Numbered from the stretch's first letter, positions 25,074 through 34,385 are shown. The stretch is 64,000 nucleotides of DNA from Nocardioides daphniae (GCF_004777465.1 NZ_CP038462.1:868001-932000), one strand, 5' to 3'. The notes: generated from the sequence alone by a model not told the origin. Program-made: numbers and translations.

Positions 25074-25692
25074 TGGCCCGCTACCTCGACGTCCACCCGG
25101 ACAACCCGCAGGCCCGCACCATCGGCCAGGTCGTGCAGGCGCTGCGTGACGACGCGCTGATCGCCTACCCGACCGACTCCGGCTACGCGCTGGGCTGCCA
25201 GCTCGGCAACCGCGAGGGCCGCGACCGCATCCTGAAGATCCGTGACCTCGACGAGCGTCACCACTTCACCCTGATGTGCTCGGACTTCGCCCAGCTGGGC
25301 CAGTTCGTGCACCTCGACAACTCGGCCTTCCGGGCGATAAGGCGGCGACCCCGGGGCCGTACACGTTCATCCTGCCGGCGACCTCGGAGGTGCCCAAGCG
25401 CCTCATGCACCCCAAGAAGCGGACCGTCGGCGTGCGCATCACCGACCACCCGGTGGTCTGCGCGCTGCTCGGCGAGCTGGGGGAGCCGCTGCTCACCAGC
25501 ACGCTGATCCTCCCGGGCGAGACCGAGGCCCGCACGATGGGCTGGGAGATCAAGGAGGAGCTCGACCACCAGGTCGACATCGTGATCGACTCGGGTGACG
25601 TCAGCGCCCAGCCGACCACCGTCGTGGACTGGTCGGAGGGTTACCCCGAGGTGCTGCGCGAGGGCGCAGGCGACACGTCGCGCTTCGAGTGA
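25073..25692 (+). CDS. YrdC/Sua5-type L-threonylcarbamoyladenylate synthase, one frame break
   Basis: This is a YrdC-fold protein of about 206 residues that would make threonylcarbamoyl-AMP for the t6A tRNA modification. It shows LIAYPTDSGYALGCQLGN, RILKIRDLDERHHFTLMC and TPGPYTFILPATSEVPKRL. The first and last parts lie in different frames because one base (C of AFRAIKAATPG) is missing near 25339. This short YciO-like form is often a second copy beside the longer Sua5 of the genome, so YciO is an alternative name. The ATG overlaps the ispH stop by one base. Confidence 0.85.
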
Positions 25693-25712
25693 GGCGCGTC
25701 CCGGCGTGACGC

Positions 25713-26147
25713 TCAGCGGTCGTCGGAGCTGAGGACGCCGCGGCGGCGTCCCTCGAGGGCGATCAGGGCCAACGCCCAGCCGGCCACCAGCGCCACGCTG
25801 TGGTTGGTGAGCCCGGTGACGACCGCCTGGACCACCGCGTCGTCAGCGCGGGCGACGACCTGCGGCGCGGCGAGGCCGAGCAGCACGAGGACCGCGAGCA
25901 TCAGCGCAGGCGGCAGCATCGCACCCAGCGAGAGCGCCGACTGCTCGACCCGGATGGCCAGGTAGAGGCAGAGGGTGATGAAGCAGAGGTCGAAGAAGAG
26001 GCTGAGGTGACCGCTCATCAGGTAGTCCAGCGCCACGGCGCTGAGCACCAGCGCGAACCCGAGGGCCACGACCTGGCGCCTGGGTTCGGTTCCGTACAGC
26101 CACGACGGCTGGTCTGGGGTCACGGGCCAAAAATAGGCCACGGTCAC
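25713..26147 (-). CDS. DUF6542-like membrane protein
   Basis: This 144-residue protein has four predicted membrane segments, near residues 27-46, 49-66, 72-94 and 112-132, and short charged ends. The pattern fits the actinobacterial DUF6542 domain, which typically occurs between ispH and ychF. The ATG overlaps the rmuC stop by four bases, so it is translated with rmuC. No function is known for the family. Confidence 0.65.
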   Translation of the reverse strand: MTVAYFWPVTPDQPSWLYGTEPRRQVVALGFALVLSAVALDYLMSGHLSLFFDLCFITLCLYLAIRVEQSALSLGAMLPPALMLAVLVLLGLAAPQVVARADDAVVQAVVTGLTNHSVALVAGWALALIALEGRRRGVLSSDDR

Positions 26148-27279
26148 TCCCCGGCGACACGGCGCGCCGCAATCTGGCCCTCCGAGTGGGTTGGGAGACC
26201 CCGCGGCGCGGGGTTGTCGTCGAACTCGGGGGCAGCCAGCAGGCGGGGTGTGGTCTCGACCTGGGACGGCTCGACGAGGTCGCTTCGGACCACCCCGAGG
26301 TCGTTGAACTTGCGGGCGGTGACGAGGACGCGCCCCTCCAGCGAGCCGACCGCGCTGTTGTAGGACTGCACTGCGCTGGACAGGCTGCGGCCGACCTTGG
26401 AGAAGTGGGCGCCCATGGTGCCCAGCCGCTCGTGGAGCTCGCGGCCGAGCTGCTGCACCTCCGCGACCTGGGCGGCCACCGCCTCGTGGCGCCAGCCGTG
26501 GGCGACGGTGCGCAGGAGGGCGATCAGCGTGGTCGGGGTGGCGAGCACGACGTCGCGCGCGGCTGCGTACTCGAGGAGGTCGCGCTGGCTCTCCAGCGCG
26601 ACGGAGAGGAAGGCCTCGGCGGGGAGACGAAGAGGACCACGAACTCGGGGCTCTCTGGCAGCGAGCGCCAGTAGGCCTTGGCGCCGAGCTGGTCGACGTG
26701 CGTACGCAGCTGGCGCGCGTGCCGGGTGAGGTGCTCGGCGCGGCGGGCGTCGTCCTCGGCGGCCGAGGCGTCGAGGAACGCGTCGAGCGGGACCTTGGAG
26801 TCGACGACGACCTGTCGTCCGCCGGCGAGGTGGACCACCAGGTCGGGGCGCAGGACGCCGTCGTCGAGGCGGACCTGCTCGGAGAAGTCGACGTGGTCGA
26901 CCATCCCGGCCAGCTCGACTGCGCGGCGCAGGTGCATCTCGCCCCACTGGCCGCGGACCTGCGGCTTGCGCAGGGCGGTGGCCAGGGAGGCGGTCTCGCG
27001 ACGGAGGGTCTCGGTGGTGCTGCGCATCGACTGGACCTGAGCGTTGAACTCGCCCTGCCAGGTGGCGCGGTCGTGGTCGATGAGGCGCAGGTGCTCGGCG
27101 AGCCGGTCGAGGCCCTCCTTGACCACGGCCTGGTCGCCGGCGCGTGCCTCGAGGAGCTCGGGCAGGAGGTCGTCGGCGGCGGGGGTGTGGGCGCGCGCCC
27201 ACAGCCACCCGATCAGACCACCCAGGCCGAGGCCCAGGAGGAGTCCGACCAGCAGCGTCACCAGCGTCGAGATGTCCAT
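26144..27279 (-). CDS. rmuC: DNA recombination protein RmuC, one frame break
   Basis: RmuC proteins restrain DNA rearrangements at inverted repeats and have a restriction-like nuclease fold. This one has about 378 residues, starting with a membrane helix (VTLLVGLLLGLGLGGLIGWL, residues 7-26), a coiled-coil region, and the core KPQVRGQWGEMHLRRAVELAGM with DLVVHLAGGRQVVVDSKVPLDAF. A frame break near 26625 separates VVLFV from PAEAFLSVALESQRDLLEYA, and the rest runs to 26144. The catalytic Asp-X-Lys of the fold is visible in VDSKVP. Confidence 0.9.
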
Positions 27280-27315
27280 GCGTCGATCATGGAGGAGGGC
27301 GCCGACATTTCTGGC

Positions 27316-27816
27316 TCACCACCTCCATTCGTCGTCCGGGTTGAGGTCCTCCAGCACCCACGACCCTCGGTCGACCCAGAAGAGGTGCGGGCGGGGCGCC
27401 GCCTCGTGGTGGACGTGGCCCACGAGGACGGGGCGCTGGAACCAGTGGGTGGAGACGAAGGGCGCCAACCACGACAACGCCTCGCTCACCTCCTCCGGAC
27501 CGGTCTTCCAGGCGACCCGGCAGTCCAGGTTCCAGGCATCCATCTCGCCCCACGTCAGCACGGCGTGAGCGGTGGTGGTGCCGCCCATCGAGAGGGCGAG
27601 GTGCGGTGCCCAGTTGTGGCGCCACGGCTCGTCGCGGAACGGGTCGGCCTCAGGGTCGCCGTAGGCCGCACGCCAGTCCGGGATGAACTCGTACCACGGC
27701 TCGACGGTGGGTGTCGGCAGCGTGGGCGCTTGATCCGGAAGCACGGGAGGGGCCAGGGCGGAGAACCCGGCGATCACCTCGGCGGGGGTGTCGTCGCGGA
27801 AGTCGAACGACAGCAC
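27316..27816 (-). CDS. Protein of unknown function
   Basis: This 166-residue, tryptophan-rich acidic protein is not in a family I recognise. It starts MLSFDFRDDTPAEVIAGF, has no signal peptide or membrane helix, and ends NPDDEWRW. The middle (GHVHHEAAPRPHLFWVDRG) has a cluster of histidines without a clear metal motif. Composition and codon use match the neighbours, so it is probably a real gene. It lies between rmuC and xthA on the same strand. Confidence 0.65.
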   Translation of the reverse strand: MLSFDFRDDTPAEVIAGFSALAPPVLPDQAPTLPTPTVEPWYEFIPDWRAAYGDPEADPFRDEPWRHNWAPHLALSMGGTTTAHAVLTWGEMDAWNLDCRVAWKTGPEEVSEALSWLAPFVSTHWFQRPVLVGHVHHEAAPRPHLFWVDRGSWVLEDLNPDDEWRW

Positions 27817-27865
27817 GATCTCGCTGAAGGAACCCGTGGCAGCACCCTAGGGTCAGCCGGGTCTG

Positions 27866-27916
27866 CCCGGGGCGCTGTGTCACCCGGCGCGCTGTGTCAC
27901 CCGGCGCGCTGTGTCA
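27866..27916. repeat. Three tandem 17-bp repeats at the xthA stop codon
   Basis: The unit CCCGGCGCGCTGTGTCA occurs three times head to tail (27866-27882, 27883-27899, 27900-27916), the first with one mismatch (GG for GC). The last three bases of the third copy are the xthA stop codon, so two extra copies of the xthA end lie downstream of the gene. This looks like slippage expansion of the 3' end. Confidence 0.9.
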
Positions 27917-28706
27917 GAGGTCGATGTCGGCGATCACGGGGGCGTGGTCGCTCGGCGTGCCCTCGCCGAGGGCGGGGTTGCGCTCGTCGACGTCGATGAA
28001 GGCGTGGGTCACCTTCGCGGCGACCGAGGGGGAGCCGAGGATGAAGTCGATGCGCAGGCCGCGGTTCCGCTCGAAGCGCTGCCTGTAGTAGTCCCAGTAC
28101 GTGTACACGTCCGGGCCGGGGGCGTGCGGACGTACGACGTCCACGTAGCCATCCTCCAGGAACGCGCCGAAGGCAGCGCGCTCGGGCGGCGTGACGTGGG
28201 TGGAGTTGCGGAAACTGCTTGGGGTCGAAGACGTCCTCGTCGGTGGGGCAGACGTTCCAGTCGCCGACCAGGACGGTGTCCTCGGCAAGCCACGGCTGGG
28301 CCTGCTCACGCAGGCGACCGAGCCAGTCGAGCTTGTAGACGTAGTGCGGGTCCTCGGGCTTGCGGCCGTTGGGCACGTAGAGCGACCAGATCCGCAGTCC
28401 ACCGCAGACGGCACCGATGGCCCGGGCCTCCTGGGTCTCGGGGTCACCGAAGCCGGGCATGGTGTCGAAGCCGACCTGGACGTCCTCGAGCCCGACGCGG
28501 CTGATCAGTGCCACGCCGTTCCACTGGCTGAAGCCGGCCGCGGCCACCTCGTAGCCGCGCGACTCCAGGCCCATCAGCGGCAGCTGCTCGACCTTCGCCT
28601 TCGTCTCCTGGACGGCCAGGACGTCGATGTCGTGGCGGTCGAGGAAGGATTCGACGCGGTCGATACGGGTCCGGATGGAGTTGACGTTCCAGGTAGCGAT
28701 TCGCAC
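27914..28706 (-). CDS. xthA: Exodeoxyribonuclease III, one frame break
   Basis: XthA is an AP endonuclease and 3'-repair exonuclease of base excision repair, about 264 residues. It shows RIATWNVNSIRTR, VLAVQETKAK with the metal-binding Glu, WSLYVPNGRK, VLVGDWNV and the C-terminal SDHAPVIADIDL with the catalytic Asp-His. The frame breaks near 28207, within FRNSTHVTPPE. The GTG at 28706 lies 6 bases after TAGGCT, so it is probably leaderless. The stop codon is embedded in a 17-bp tandem repeat. Confidence 0.92.
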
Positions 28707-28712
28707 CGGGCG

Positions 28713-28718
28713 AGCCTA
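28713..28718 (-). promoter_or_regulatory. -10 box of xthA (leaderless)
   Basis: TAGGCT on the minus strand ends 6 bases before the GTG at 28706, without a ribosome-binding site. Confidence 0.55.
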
Positions 28719-28729
28719 GTCGTCGGCGG

Positions 28730-30371
28730 TCAACGCACGAGGAACGGCCGGACCGACTCCCGTGTGGCCTGGGCGGCCAGGCGTACGGCCCTCTCCTCGG
28801 GCACGTCGGTCAGCGTCACGTGCTCGTCGCCCGCCGCGGTGGTCGCGACCAGGGTGACCAGCCCGAGGCGGCGCTGGAAGATGTTCTGCTGGACGGCCCA
28901 GCCGATGATCCCGTCGATCTCCAGGACCGTACGTTTGCGGGCCGTCACGCCGTGCCCGGCGACCAGGTGGTCGTCGCTGAGCGCGTGGCCGAGGTGGGCG
29001 TAGGAGAGCTCGGCCAGCACGACGGCGATCGGCAGCCAGACGGCTGCGGGGAGCAGCAGCCACCACAGCGGCGCCTCGGTCTCGTTGAGCGGCAGGACGA
29101 CCTGGTGGATGGCGACACCGGCCGCAGCCAGGAAGAGGGTGACCCACTGCTGCGCGACGTGCCGGCGGCGCCGGGCGGCCGGGCCGTGCGGGGTCAGCAG
29201 GACGCGCATCGGGTGGTGGTCGCCGAGGACCTGCCCGGCGACGTCCGCGGCGACGGGGGTCGGGCACTGCGGGAGGATCTTGGTGGTGCCGCCCTCACCG
29301 ACGCCGGTGGCGAGGGTGGCGAGCTCGGCGCCCTTCACCGGACGCATCAGCAGCGGCTCGACGATCTCGATGCCACGCACGCGCTTCTCCTCGACGCTGA
29401 TCGAGCGGGTGGAGAGCAGGCCCGCCGACATGTGCAGCGAGCCCTGGCCGCGGGTGAGCGTGAGGCCGAACCACTGCACGACGTAGCCGATGATCGAGAT
29501 GAGCAGCCAGGCCACGACCGCGCCCAGCACGATGGCGACGACGAGGGCGGCGATGCCGACCTCCATCAGCGAGTCCCTGGTGCGCTCGACGTCGCTGGCG
29601 TCGACGGAGATCTCGAAGTCGTTGAAGAACTGCCCGAGGAAACCGATGGCGGCGGCGACGACGGCAGGCGGGCGACGTTGAAGGGCGCGAAGCGGACCCA
29701 GCTCCACTGGAAGCGGGCCAGCTCCTCTGCCGGCTCCTCGGCGGGCTCCACGGCCGGCACGGTTGGCGTCGACGCCCCATCGGGGGTGTCACCGGAGACG
29801 TCGTACGAAGGGCTCGGCTCCACCGGTGCCGTGGAAGGTGTCGACCGCTGGGTGAGGAGCAGGCGGCGCAGCTCCTCGGCCCGCTCGGTGGTCACGGCGT
29901 CGAGCTCGATGCGCTCGTTGTCGACCCCGGTGCCGATCTGCACCTTGCGCATCCCGAGGATGCGGTGCAGCACGGTGGCCTCGAGGTCCACGCTGCGTAC
30001 GCGGTCGAGCGGCGCCGTCTGGGTGCTCCGGTTGAGCAGCCCGTGGCGGAGCTGCAGCTGCGACTCAGTGATCCGGTAGGAGGTGGTGAACCACGGGATC
30101 AGGCCGAAGACGGCCGCGAGGGCCGCGACCACGGGGATGCCGAGCGCCATCCACCAGCCGCCGAAACTCGACGCACCGACCGCGACGGCGGCGATCGGGA
30201 CGATCGACTGGCGCAGGGCCGTGATCGGGTCGAGCAGCAGCTTGCGCTTGTCCAGGCGCAGCCAGCCGTCGTCCTCGGAGACCGTGACCCACGGTGAGCG
30301 TGCCGGCGTGGGCGGCGGGGTGGGGAACGGGTCGGGGGAGGGGGGGGAGCCGCGGTGAAGTCGTCGCTCAC
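28730..30371 (-). CDS. Large bacterial PH-domain membrane protein (YdbT-like), two frame breaks
   Basis: This is a protein of about 547 residues with repeated bacterial PH (DUF304/bPH2) domains between membrane helices. After a Pro-rich start come WMALGIPVVAALAAVFGLIPWF, then the first PH domain (YRITESQLQLRHGLLNR with DRVRSVDLEATVLHRILGM), a central PH domain (RGIEIVEPLLMRP) and a last one (HLVAGHGVTARKRTVLEID). Frame breaks fall in the 8-G run at 30340-30347 and near 29670. The GTG start at 30371 overlaps the stop of the small PH gene (GTGA). Such YdbS/YdbT pairs are envelope proteins of unknown function. Confidence 0.82.
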
Positions 30372-30904
30372 GTCGCGTCGCCCTCGGTGGCTGCGGTGAT
30401 GGTGGTCAGGGTGGCGACCAGCTCGCGGGCCTCGTCGGCGTCGAGCCCGACGATGTCGACGCTGCCGGCCGAGGAGGCGGTGGTGACGGTGATCGAGGCC
30501 AGGTTGAAGAGGCGCATGATCGCGCCCTGCTGGGAGTCGACGGTCTGCACGCGGTTGAGCGGGGCGATGCGCGACTCGAGGTTGATCCACCCGTCGCGGG
30601 TGTGGATCGCGATGTCGTTGACCTCCCACCGGTGGACCCGGTAGCGGACGGTCGGCATCGCGGCCACCTCGACGAGGCTGCCGATGACGATGACCGCCAC
30701 GATCGCCGTGGCCCACCACGGGCGCGAGGGCACCAGGAAGTAGACGGTGAAGGTGATCGCCAGGACGATGACGGAGCCGATCGCGGCATTGGTGCGCCAG
30801 TAGGCCACGGCGCGGGGGCTGACCCGGTTGGCAGGCTCGCGCAGGGCGTCGTGCACCGTGCGCGAGGCGTCGTGGTCAGCGTGGATCGGGGCGTCGTTCG
30901 TCAC
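30368..30904 (-). CDS. Small bacterial PH-domain membrane protein (YdbS-like)
   Basis: This 178-residue protein has two membrane helices (about residues 44-84) and one bPH2 domain with TVRYRVHRWEVNDIAIHTRDG and LNRVQTVDSQQGAIMRLFNL, the usual DUF304 signature. The GTG at 30904 is the first start giving a normal N-terminus (VTNDAPIHAD). It overlaps the larger PH-domain gene by four bases and the two probably form a complex. Confidence 0.85.
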   Translation of the reverse strand: MTNDAPIHADHDASRTVHDALREPANRVSPRAVAYWRTNAAIGSVIVLAITFTVYFLVPSRPWWATAIVAVIVIGSLVEVAAMPTVRYRVHRWEVNDIAIHTRDGWINLESRIAPLNRVQTVDSQQGAIMRLFNLASITVTTASSAGSVDIVGLDADEARELVATLTTITAATEGDAT

Positions 30905-31106
30905 GGCGCAGAGCCTGCCACACCCCGCCGACAGCAGGGTGGGGGTGAGCGGGGACGTACGCGATGGGGCGCGGTTCCCGGCACATCCTGCGCCCCAAGA
31001 TGCGAGTCGTTGCATCGCACGAACGCGCAGGCGAGAAGATCTGGCGCGGGGCATGGGCCGGTGGTTTGACTCGTATTCCCATCGTCGCTCCGCAGAGGAA
31101 GAACTC

Positions 31107-31988
31107 ATGCACTTCCGCAGGATCACCGCAGTCGTCGCGGCCACCGCCGCAGCTGGCGCCGTGGCGCTGGCCGGCACCCCGGCCCTCTCCGCCGCGAAGG
31201 ACTCCGTCGCCAAGGACAAGACGCCCTCCTTCAAGCAGTACGTCAAGCAGGCCCACCGCGACACCGACGGCCAGTTCATCGTCAACGGCGACGAGCCGGT
31301 CGCCAACCGTCGCGCCCTTCAGCAGTACTACTTCTCGATGACGGCCAAGAAGCTCAAGGCGCAGCGTACGAACGCCAGGTCGACCCAGCGCGCGCTGAAG
31401 GGCAGCGCCGGCAACCAGGGCCTCATCATCAACCGCTACGGCGGCCGCGACGACAAGTGGTCGGCCACGACCGCGCGCAACCTGACCTACTGCGTCAGCA
31501 CGCGCTTCGGCACGCGGCAGTCGACGATCATCAACGCGATGGCCAACGGTGCGGCGATCTGGGAGGGCGCGAGCTCGGGCGTCAACTTCGTCTACGTCTC
31601 GTCGCAGAACGCCAGCTGCAACACCAGCAACCCCAACGTGGTCTTCTCGGTGGAGCCGACGAGCACCACGTCGTACATCGCGCGTGCGTTCTTCCCGAGC
31701 AGCTCGAAGAGCTCGCGCAACATCCTGGTCAACGCCTCGTCGCTGGTGAACTCCGGCTCCTGGACGCCGGCCAACATCATGGCGCACGAGCTCGGCCACG
31801 TGCTGGGCTTCCGCCACGAGCACACCCGTCCCGAGGCCGGCACCTGCTTCGAGGACAACAACTGGCGCGCGCTGACGCCGTACGACAACCGCTCGATCAT
31901 GCACTACCCGCAGTGCAACGGCGGGTCGAGCAACCTGACCTTCTCGTCGTACGACCGGACCGGGGTGCGTGCCGTCTACGGCAGCTGA
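31107..31988 (+). CDS. Secreted metzincin zinc metalloprotease (astacin/M57-like)
   Basis: This 293-residue exported protease has a signal peptide (RRITAVVAATAAAGAVALAG, cleavage near residue 25), a propeptide-like region to about residue 110, and a catalytic domain. The zinc motif HELGHVLGFRHEH (with TRPE after it) supplies three His ligands and the general-base Glu. SIMHYP downstream is the Met-turn that defines metzincins. Four cysteines (YC, SC, TC, QC) could form disulfides. Astacin (M12A) and M57 proteases share this layout, and I cannot choose between them. The ATG at 31107 follows a GAGGAAG site. Confidence 0.85.
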   Translation: MHFRRITAVVAATAAAGAVALAGTPALSAAKDSVAKDKTPSFKQYVKQAHRDTDGQFIVNGDEPVANRRALQQYYFSMTAKKLKAQRTNARSTQRALKGSAGNQGLIINRYGGRDDKWSATTARNLTYCVSTRFGTRQSTIINAMANGAAIWEGASSGVNFVYVSSQNASCNTSNPNVVFSVEPTSTTSYIARAFFPSSSKSSRNILVNASSLVNSGSWTPANIMAHELGHVLGFRHEHTRPEAGTCFEDNNWRALTPYDNRSIMHYPQCNGGSSNLTFSSYDRTGVRAVYGS

Positions 31989-31999
31989 TCCCGCTCGCC

Positions 32000-32016
32000 G
32001 GGCCCGTCGCGGGCCC
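32000..32016 (+). terminator. Hairpin after the metalloprotease gene
   Basis: GGGCCCG (32000-32006) and CGGGCCC (32010-32016) form a 7-bp GC stem with a TCG loop, 12 bases after the metalloprotease stop. No T-tract follows. Confidence 0.5.
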
Positions 32017-32039
32017 GTGAGCCAGAGCCTGTGATTTAG

Positions 32040-32081
32040 AGGGCCACGGTCGCCGGACCTAGACTCGGCGACCGTGGCCCT
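32040..32081. repeat. 16-bp perfect inverted repeat around the ychF promoter and start
   Basis: The arm at 32040-32055 (AGGGCCACGGTCGCCG) is the exact reverse complement of 32066-32081. The 10-base spacer (32056-32065) ends with the -10 box TAGACT. The right arm contains the ychF start codon (32074-32076). It could be an operator for a dimeric regulator or a cruciform; it is too symmetrical for chance. Confidence 0.9.
32060..32065 (+). promoter_or_regulatory. -10 box of ychF (leaderless)
   Basis: TAGACT ends 8 bases before the GTG of ychF and lies in the spacer of the inverted repeat. Confidence 0.55.
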
Positions 32082-33147
32082 CACCATCGGAATCGTCGGA
32101 CTTCCCAACGCTGGCAAGTCGACCCTCTTCAACGCCCTGACCAAGAACGACGTGCTCGCGGCGAACTACCCGTTCGCGACGATCGAGCCCAACGTCGGCG
32201 TCGTCGGCGTGCCGGACGAGCGGCTCGCGAAGCTCGCCGAGATCTTCGGCTCGGAGAAGATCCTTCCCGCGACCGTCGAGTTCGTCGACATCGCCGGCAT
32301 CGTGCGCGGCGCCTCGCAGGGTGAGGGCCTGGGCAACAAGTTCCTCTCCCACATCCGCGAGTCGGCCGCGATCTGCCAGGTCACCCGCGTCTTCCGCGAT
32401 GAGGACGTCACCCACGTCGACGGTGAGGTCAACCCCGGCAACGACATCTCCACCATCCAGACCGAGTTGATCCTGGCCGACCTGGAGACCGTCGAGAAGT
32501 CGGTCATGCGGCTCGAGAAGGAGTCGCGCAAGAACAAGGAGCTCGTCGCGAACCTCGAGGCCGCGAAGGCTGCCCAGGCGGCGCTCGAGGCCGGTACGCC
32601 GATCATCGCGACCGACATCGACCGTACGCTGCTGCGCGAGCTGTCGCTGCTGACCGCGAAGCCCTTCATCTACGTCTTCAACTGCGACGCCGAGGAGCTC
32701 CAGGACGAGGAGCTCAAGGCGAAGATGCGCGAGCTCGTCGCGCCCGCCGAGGCGATCTTCCTGGACGCCAAGTTCGAGTCCGAGCTGATCGAGCTCGACG
32801 ACGAGGAGGCCGCTGACTTCCTCGCCGACGCCGGTGTGGAGGAGCCGGGCCTCGAGGTCCTGGCCCGCGTCGGCTTCGACACCCTCGGCCTGCAGACCTA
32901 CCTGACGGCTGGCCCCAAGGAGACCCGCGCCTGGACGATCCGCAAGGGCGACACCGCCCCTGAGGCGGCCGGCGTGATCCACACGGACTTCCAGAAGGGC
33001 TTCATCAAGGCCGAGATCGTCTCCTTCGACGACCTCGTCGCCGCGGGCACCATGGCCAAGGCCAAGGAGGCCGGCAAGGTGCGCATGGAGGGCAAGGACT
33101 ACGTCATGGCTGACGGCGACGTGGTGGAGTTCCGCTTCAACGTCTGA
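32074..33147 (+). CDS. ychF: Redox-regulated ATPase YchF (Obg-like, OLA1 family)
   Basis: YchF is a universally conserved Obg-family P-loop protein that prefers ATP and associates with ribosomes. The 357-residue sequence has G1 GLPNAGKST (residues 9-17), switch II DIAGIVRGASQGEGLGNKFL, a coiled-coil insertion (about residues 125-175), and the C-terminal TGS-like domain ending FQKGFIKAEIVSFDD and YVMADGDVVEFRFNV. The GTG start is set by the -10 at 32060-32065 and the MALTIGIVG N-terminus. A strong hairpin follows the gene. Confidence 0.97.
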   Translation: MALTIGIVGLPNAGKSTLFNALTKNDVLAANYPFATIEPNVGVVGVPDERLAKLAEIFGSEKILPATVEFVDIAGIVRGASQGEGLGNKFLSHIRESAAICQVTRVFRDEDVTHVDGEVNPGNDISTIQTELILADLETVEKSVMRLEKESRKNKELVANLEAAKAAQAALEAGTPIIATDIDRTLLRELSLLTAKPFIYVFNCDAEELQDEELKAKMRELVAPAEAIFLDAKFESELIELDDEEAADFLADAGVEEPGLEVLARVGFDTLGLQTYLTAGPKETRAWTIRKGDTAPEAAGVIHTDFQKGFIKAEIVSFDDLVAAGTMAKAKEAGKVRMEGKDYVMADGDVVEFRFNV

Positions 33148-33164
33148 GCCGCACGCTCGTGTGG

Positions 33165-33195
33165 AAGCTCCCGGTCGCCGGGCGGCCGGGAGCTT
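33165..33195 (+). terminator. Intrinsic-type terminator after ychF
   Basis: AAGCTCCCGG (33165-33174) and CCGGGAGCTT (33186-33195) form a perfect 10-bp stem with an 11-base loop, 17 bases after the ychF stop and followed by TCGCGTTGT. Confidence 0.75.
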
Positions 33196-33340
33196 TCGCG
33201 TTGTGTGGGGACTGTCGGCCAGCCGTGGTCAGCCAACCGCTGTGTCGTGCGATTTGATCACCTCACGCGATTGACCCCCGGCGCGAGCGGGTGTGTATTG
33301 GACGCTGGGGCTGGTCCGGCGGCCCACGCCAGGGGCAGAC

Positions 33341-34268
33341 ATGGGTGGAGCGACGTACCTGACCGGCAATTACGCGCCGGTGGCCACGGAGGTGACCGCC
33401 ACGGACCTCGAGGTCACGGGCGCGGTGCCGCCGGACCTCGCGGGCCGCTACCTCCGCACCGGGCCGAACCCGTTCGCGGCGCAGGCCGACACGTACCGCT
33501 GGTTCGCGGGCGACGGGATGGTGCACGGCGTCGACCTGCACGGCGGCCGACCGCGCTGGTACCGCAACCGGTGGGTGCGCAGCCCCGAGGCCAGTGCACA
33601 CCTCAGTGCGGCCGACGTGCCCCACGAGGAGGGCGGCTGGTACCCGGGGTCGGGCAACACCAACGTGTTCGCCCATGGCGGTCGGATCCTGGCGGTGACC
33701 GAGGGGTCGTTGCCGTACGAGCTGACGGGCGAGCTGGACACCGTCGCGACGCGCAACTTCGGCGGCCCCCTCCCGGCCGGCATCAACGCGCACCCCAAGT
33801 TTGACCCGAGCACCGGCGAGATGCACGTGATGAGCTACGGCTTCGCCAACCCCGCGGTGCGCTACCACGTGATTGACCCGGCGGGGGCGCTCCTCAGCAC
33901 CGTCGACATCGACCTCCCCGCCCCGGTCATGCTTCACGACATGGGCCTGACGGCCTCCCGAGTCGTGCTCTTCGACCTGCCGGTTCGACCCGGAGCTCGC
34001 ACTGGAAGGCGTACGCCTGCCCTTCCGCTGGCGCCCCGACAACGGGGCCCGCGTCGGGCTCCTGCCCAGGGCTGGCACCGCGGCCGACGTCGTGTGGATC
34101 GACGTCGAACCGTGCTTCGTCTACCACCCGCTCAACGCGTACGACGACCGTGACCGTGTGGTCATCGACCTGGTGGTGCACGACCACGCCTTTGCCGACG
34201 ACGACGAGCCCGTGGCCGACTGACCCCGCCTGGAGCGCTGGACGATCGACCCGGCCCGGGCGACGTGA
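33341..34268 (+). pseudogene. Carotenoid oxygenase (RPE65 family), truncated and broken
   Basis: This is the remnant of a non-heme iron carotenoid cleavage dioxygenase. Recognisable blocks are GRYLRTGPNPFA, RWFAGDGMVHGV, the first iron histidine in GINAHPKFDP, the second in MLHDMGLT and the third in CFVYHPLNAYDD. The frame breaks near 33985, and a TGA at 34221 interrupts ...VAD-PRLERWTIDPARAT. Only about 305 codons remain of a normal 450-490, so the C-terminal part with the fourth histidine is gone. Unlike other broken genes here, real sequence is missing, so this is a true pseudogene. A long imperfect hairpin follows at 34286. Confidence 0.82.
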
Positions 34269-34285
34269 CGTCCGCCTCGGCCTAG

Positions 34286-34324
34286 CTGGAGGATTCCAGC
34301 CATCTGCTGGCTGAAATCCTCCAG
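34286..34324. repeat. 17-bp near-perfect inverted repeat after the oxygenase remnant
   Basis: The arms 34286-34302 and 34308-34324 match at 16 of 17 positions with a 5-base loop (TCTGC). The hairpin may act as a terminator, but it also marks the place where the truncated oxygenase gene ends, so it could be a scar of the deletion. Confidence 0.75.
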
Positions 34325-34385
34325 TCAAGGGCGCTCAGGACCCTCCTCCTACGCTGACGGAAACGCGCACCCCAGGAGGATCCAC

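Noticed and set aside
27866..27916. Possible CRISPR array or integration site
   Set aside because: The units are head to tail without spacers, and no cas gene, integrase or tRNA lies nearby.
28100..28300. Programmed frameshifting in xthA and similar genes
   Set aside because: There is no slippery heptamer with a downstream stem, and the breaks occur in many unrelated genes where frameshifting is not known; base loss is simpler.
34286..34324. Terminal inverted repeats of an insertion sequence
   Set aside because: It is one hairpin with a 5-base loop, with no transposase or target-site duplication in the area.
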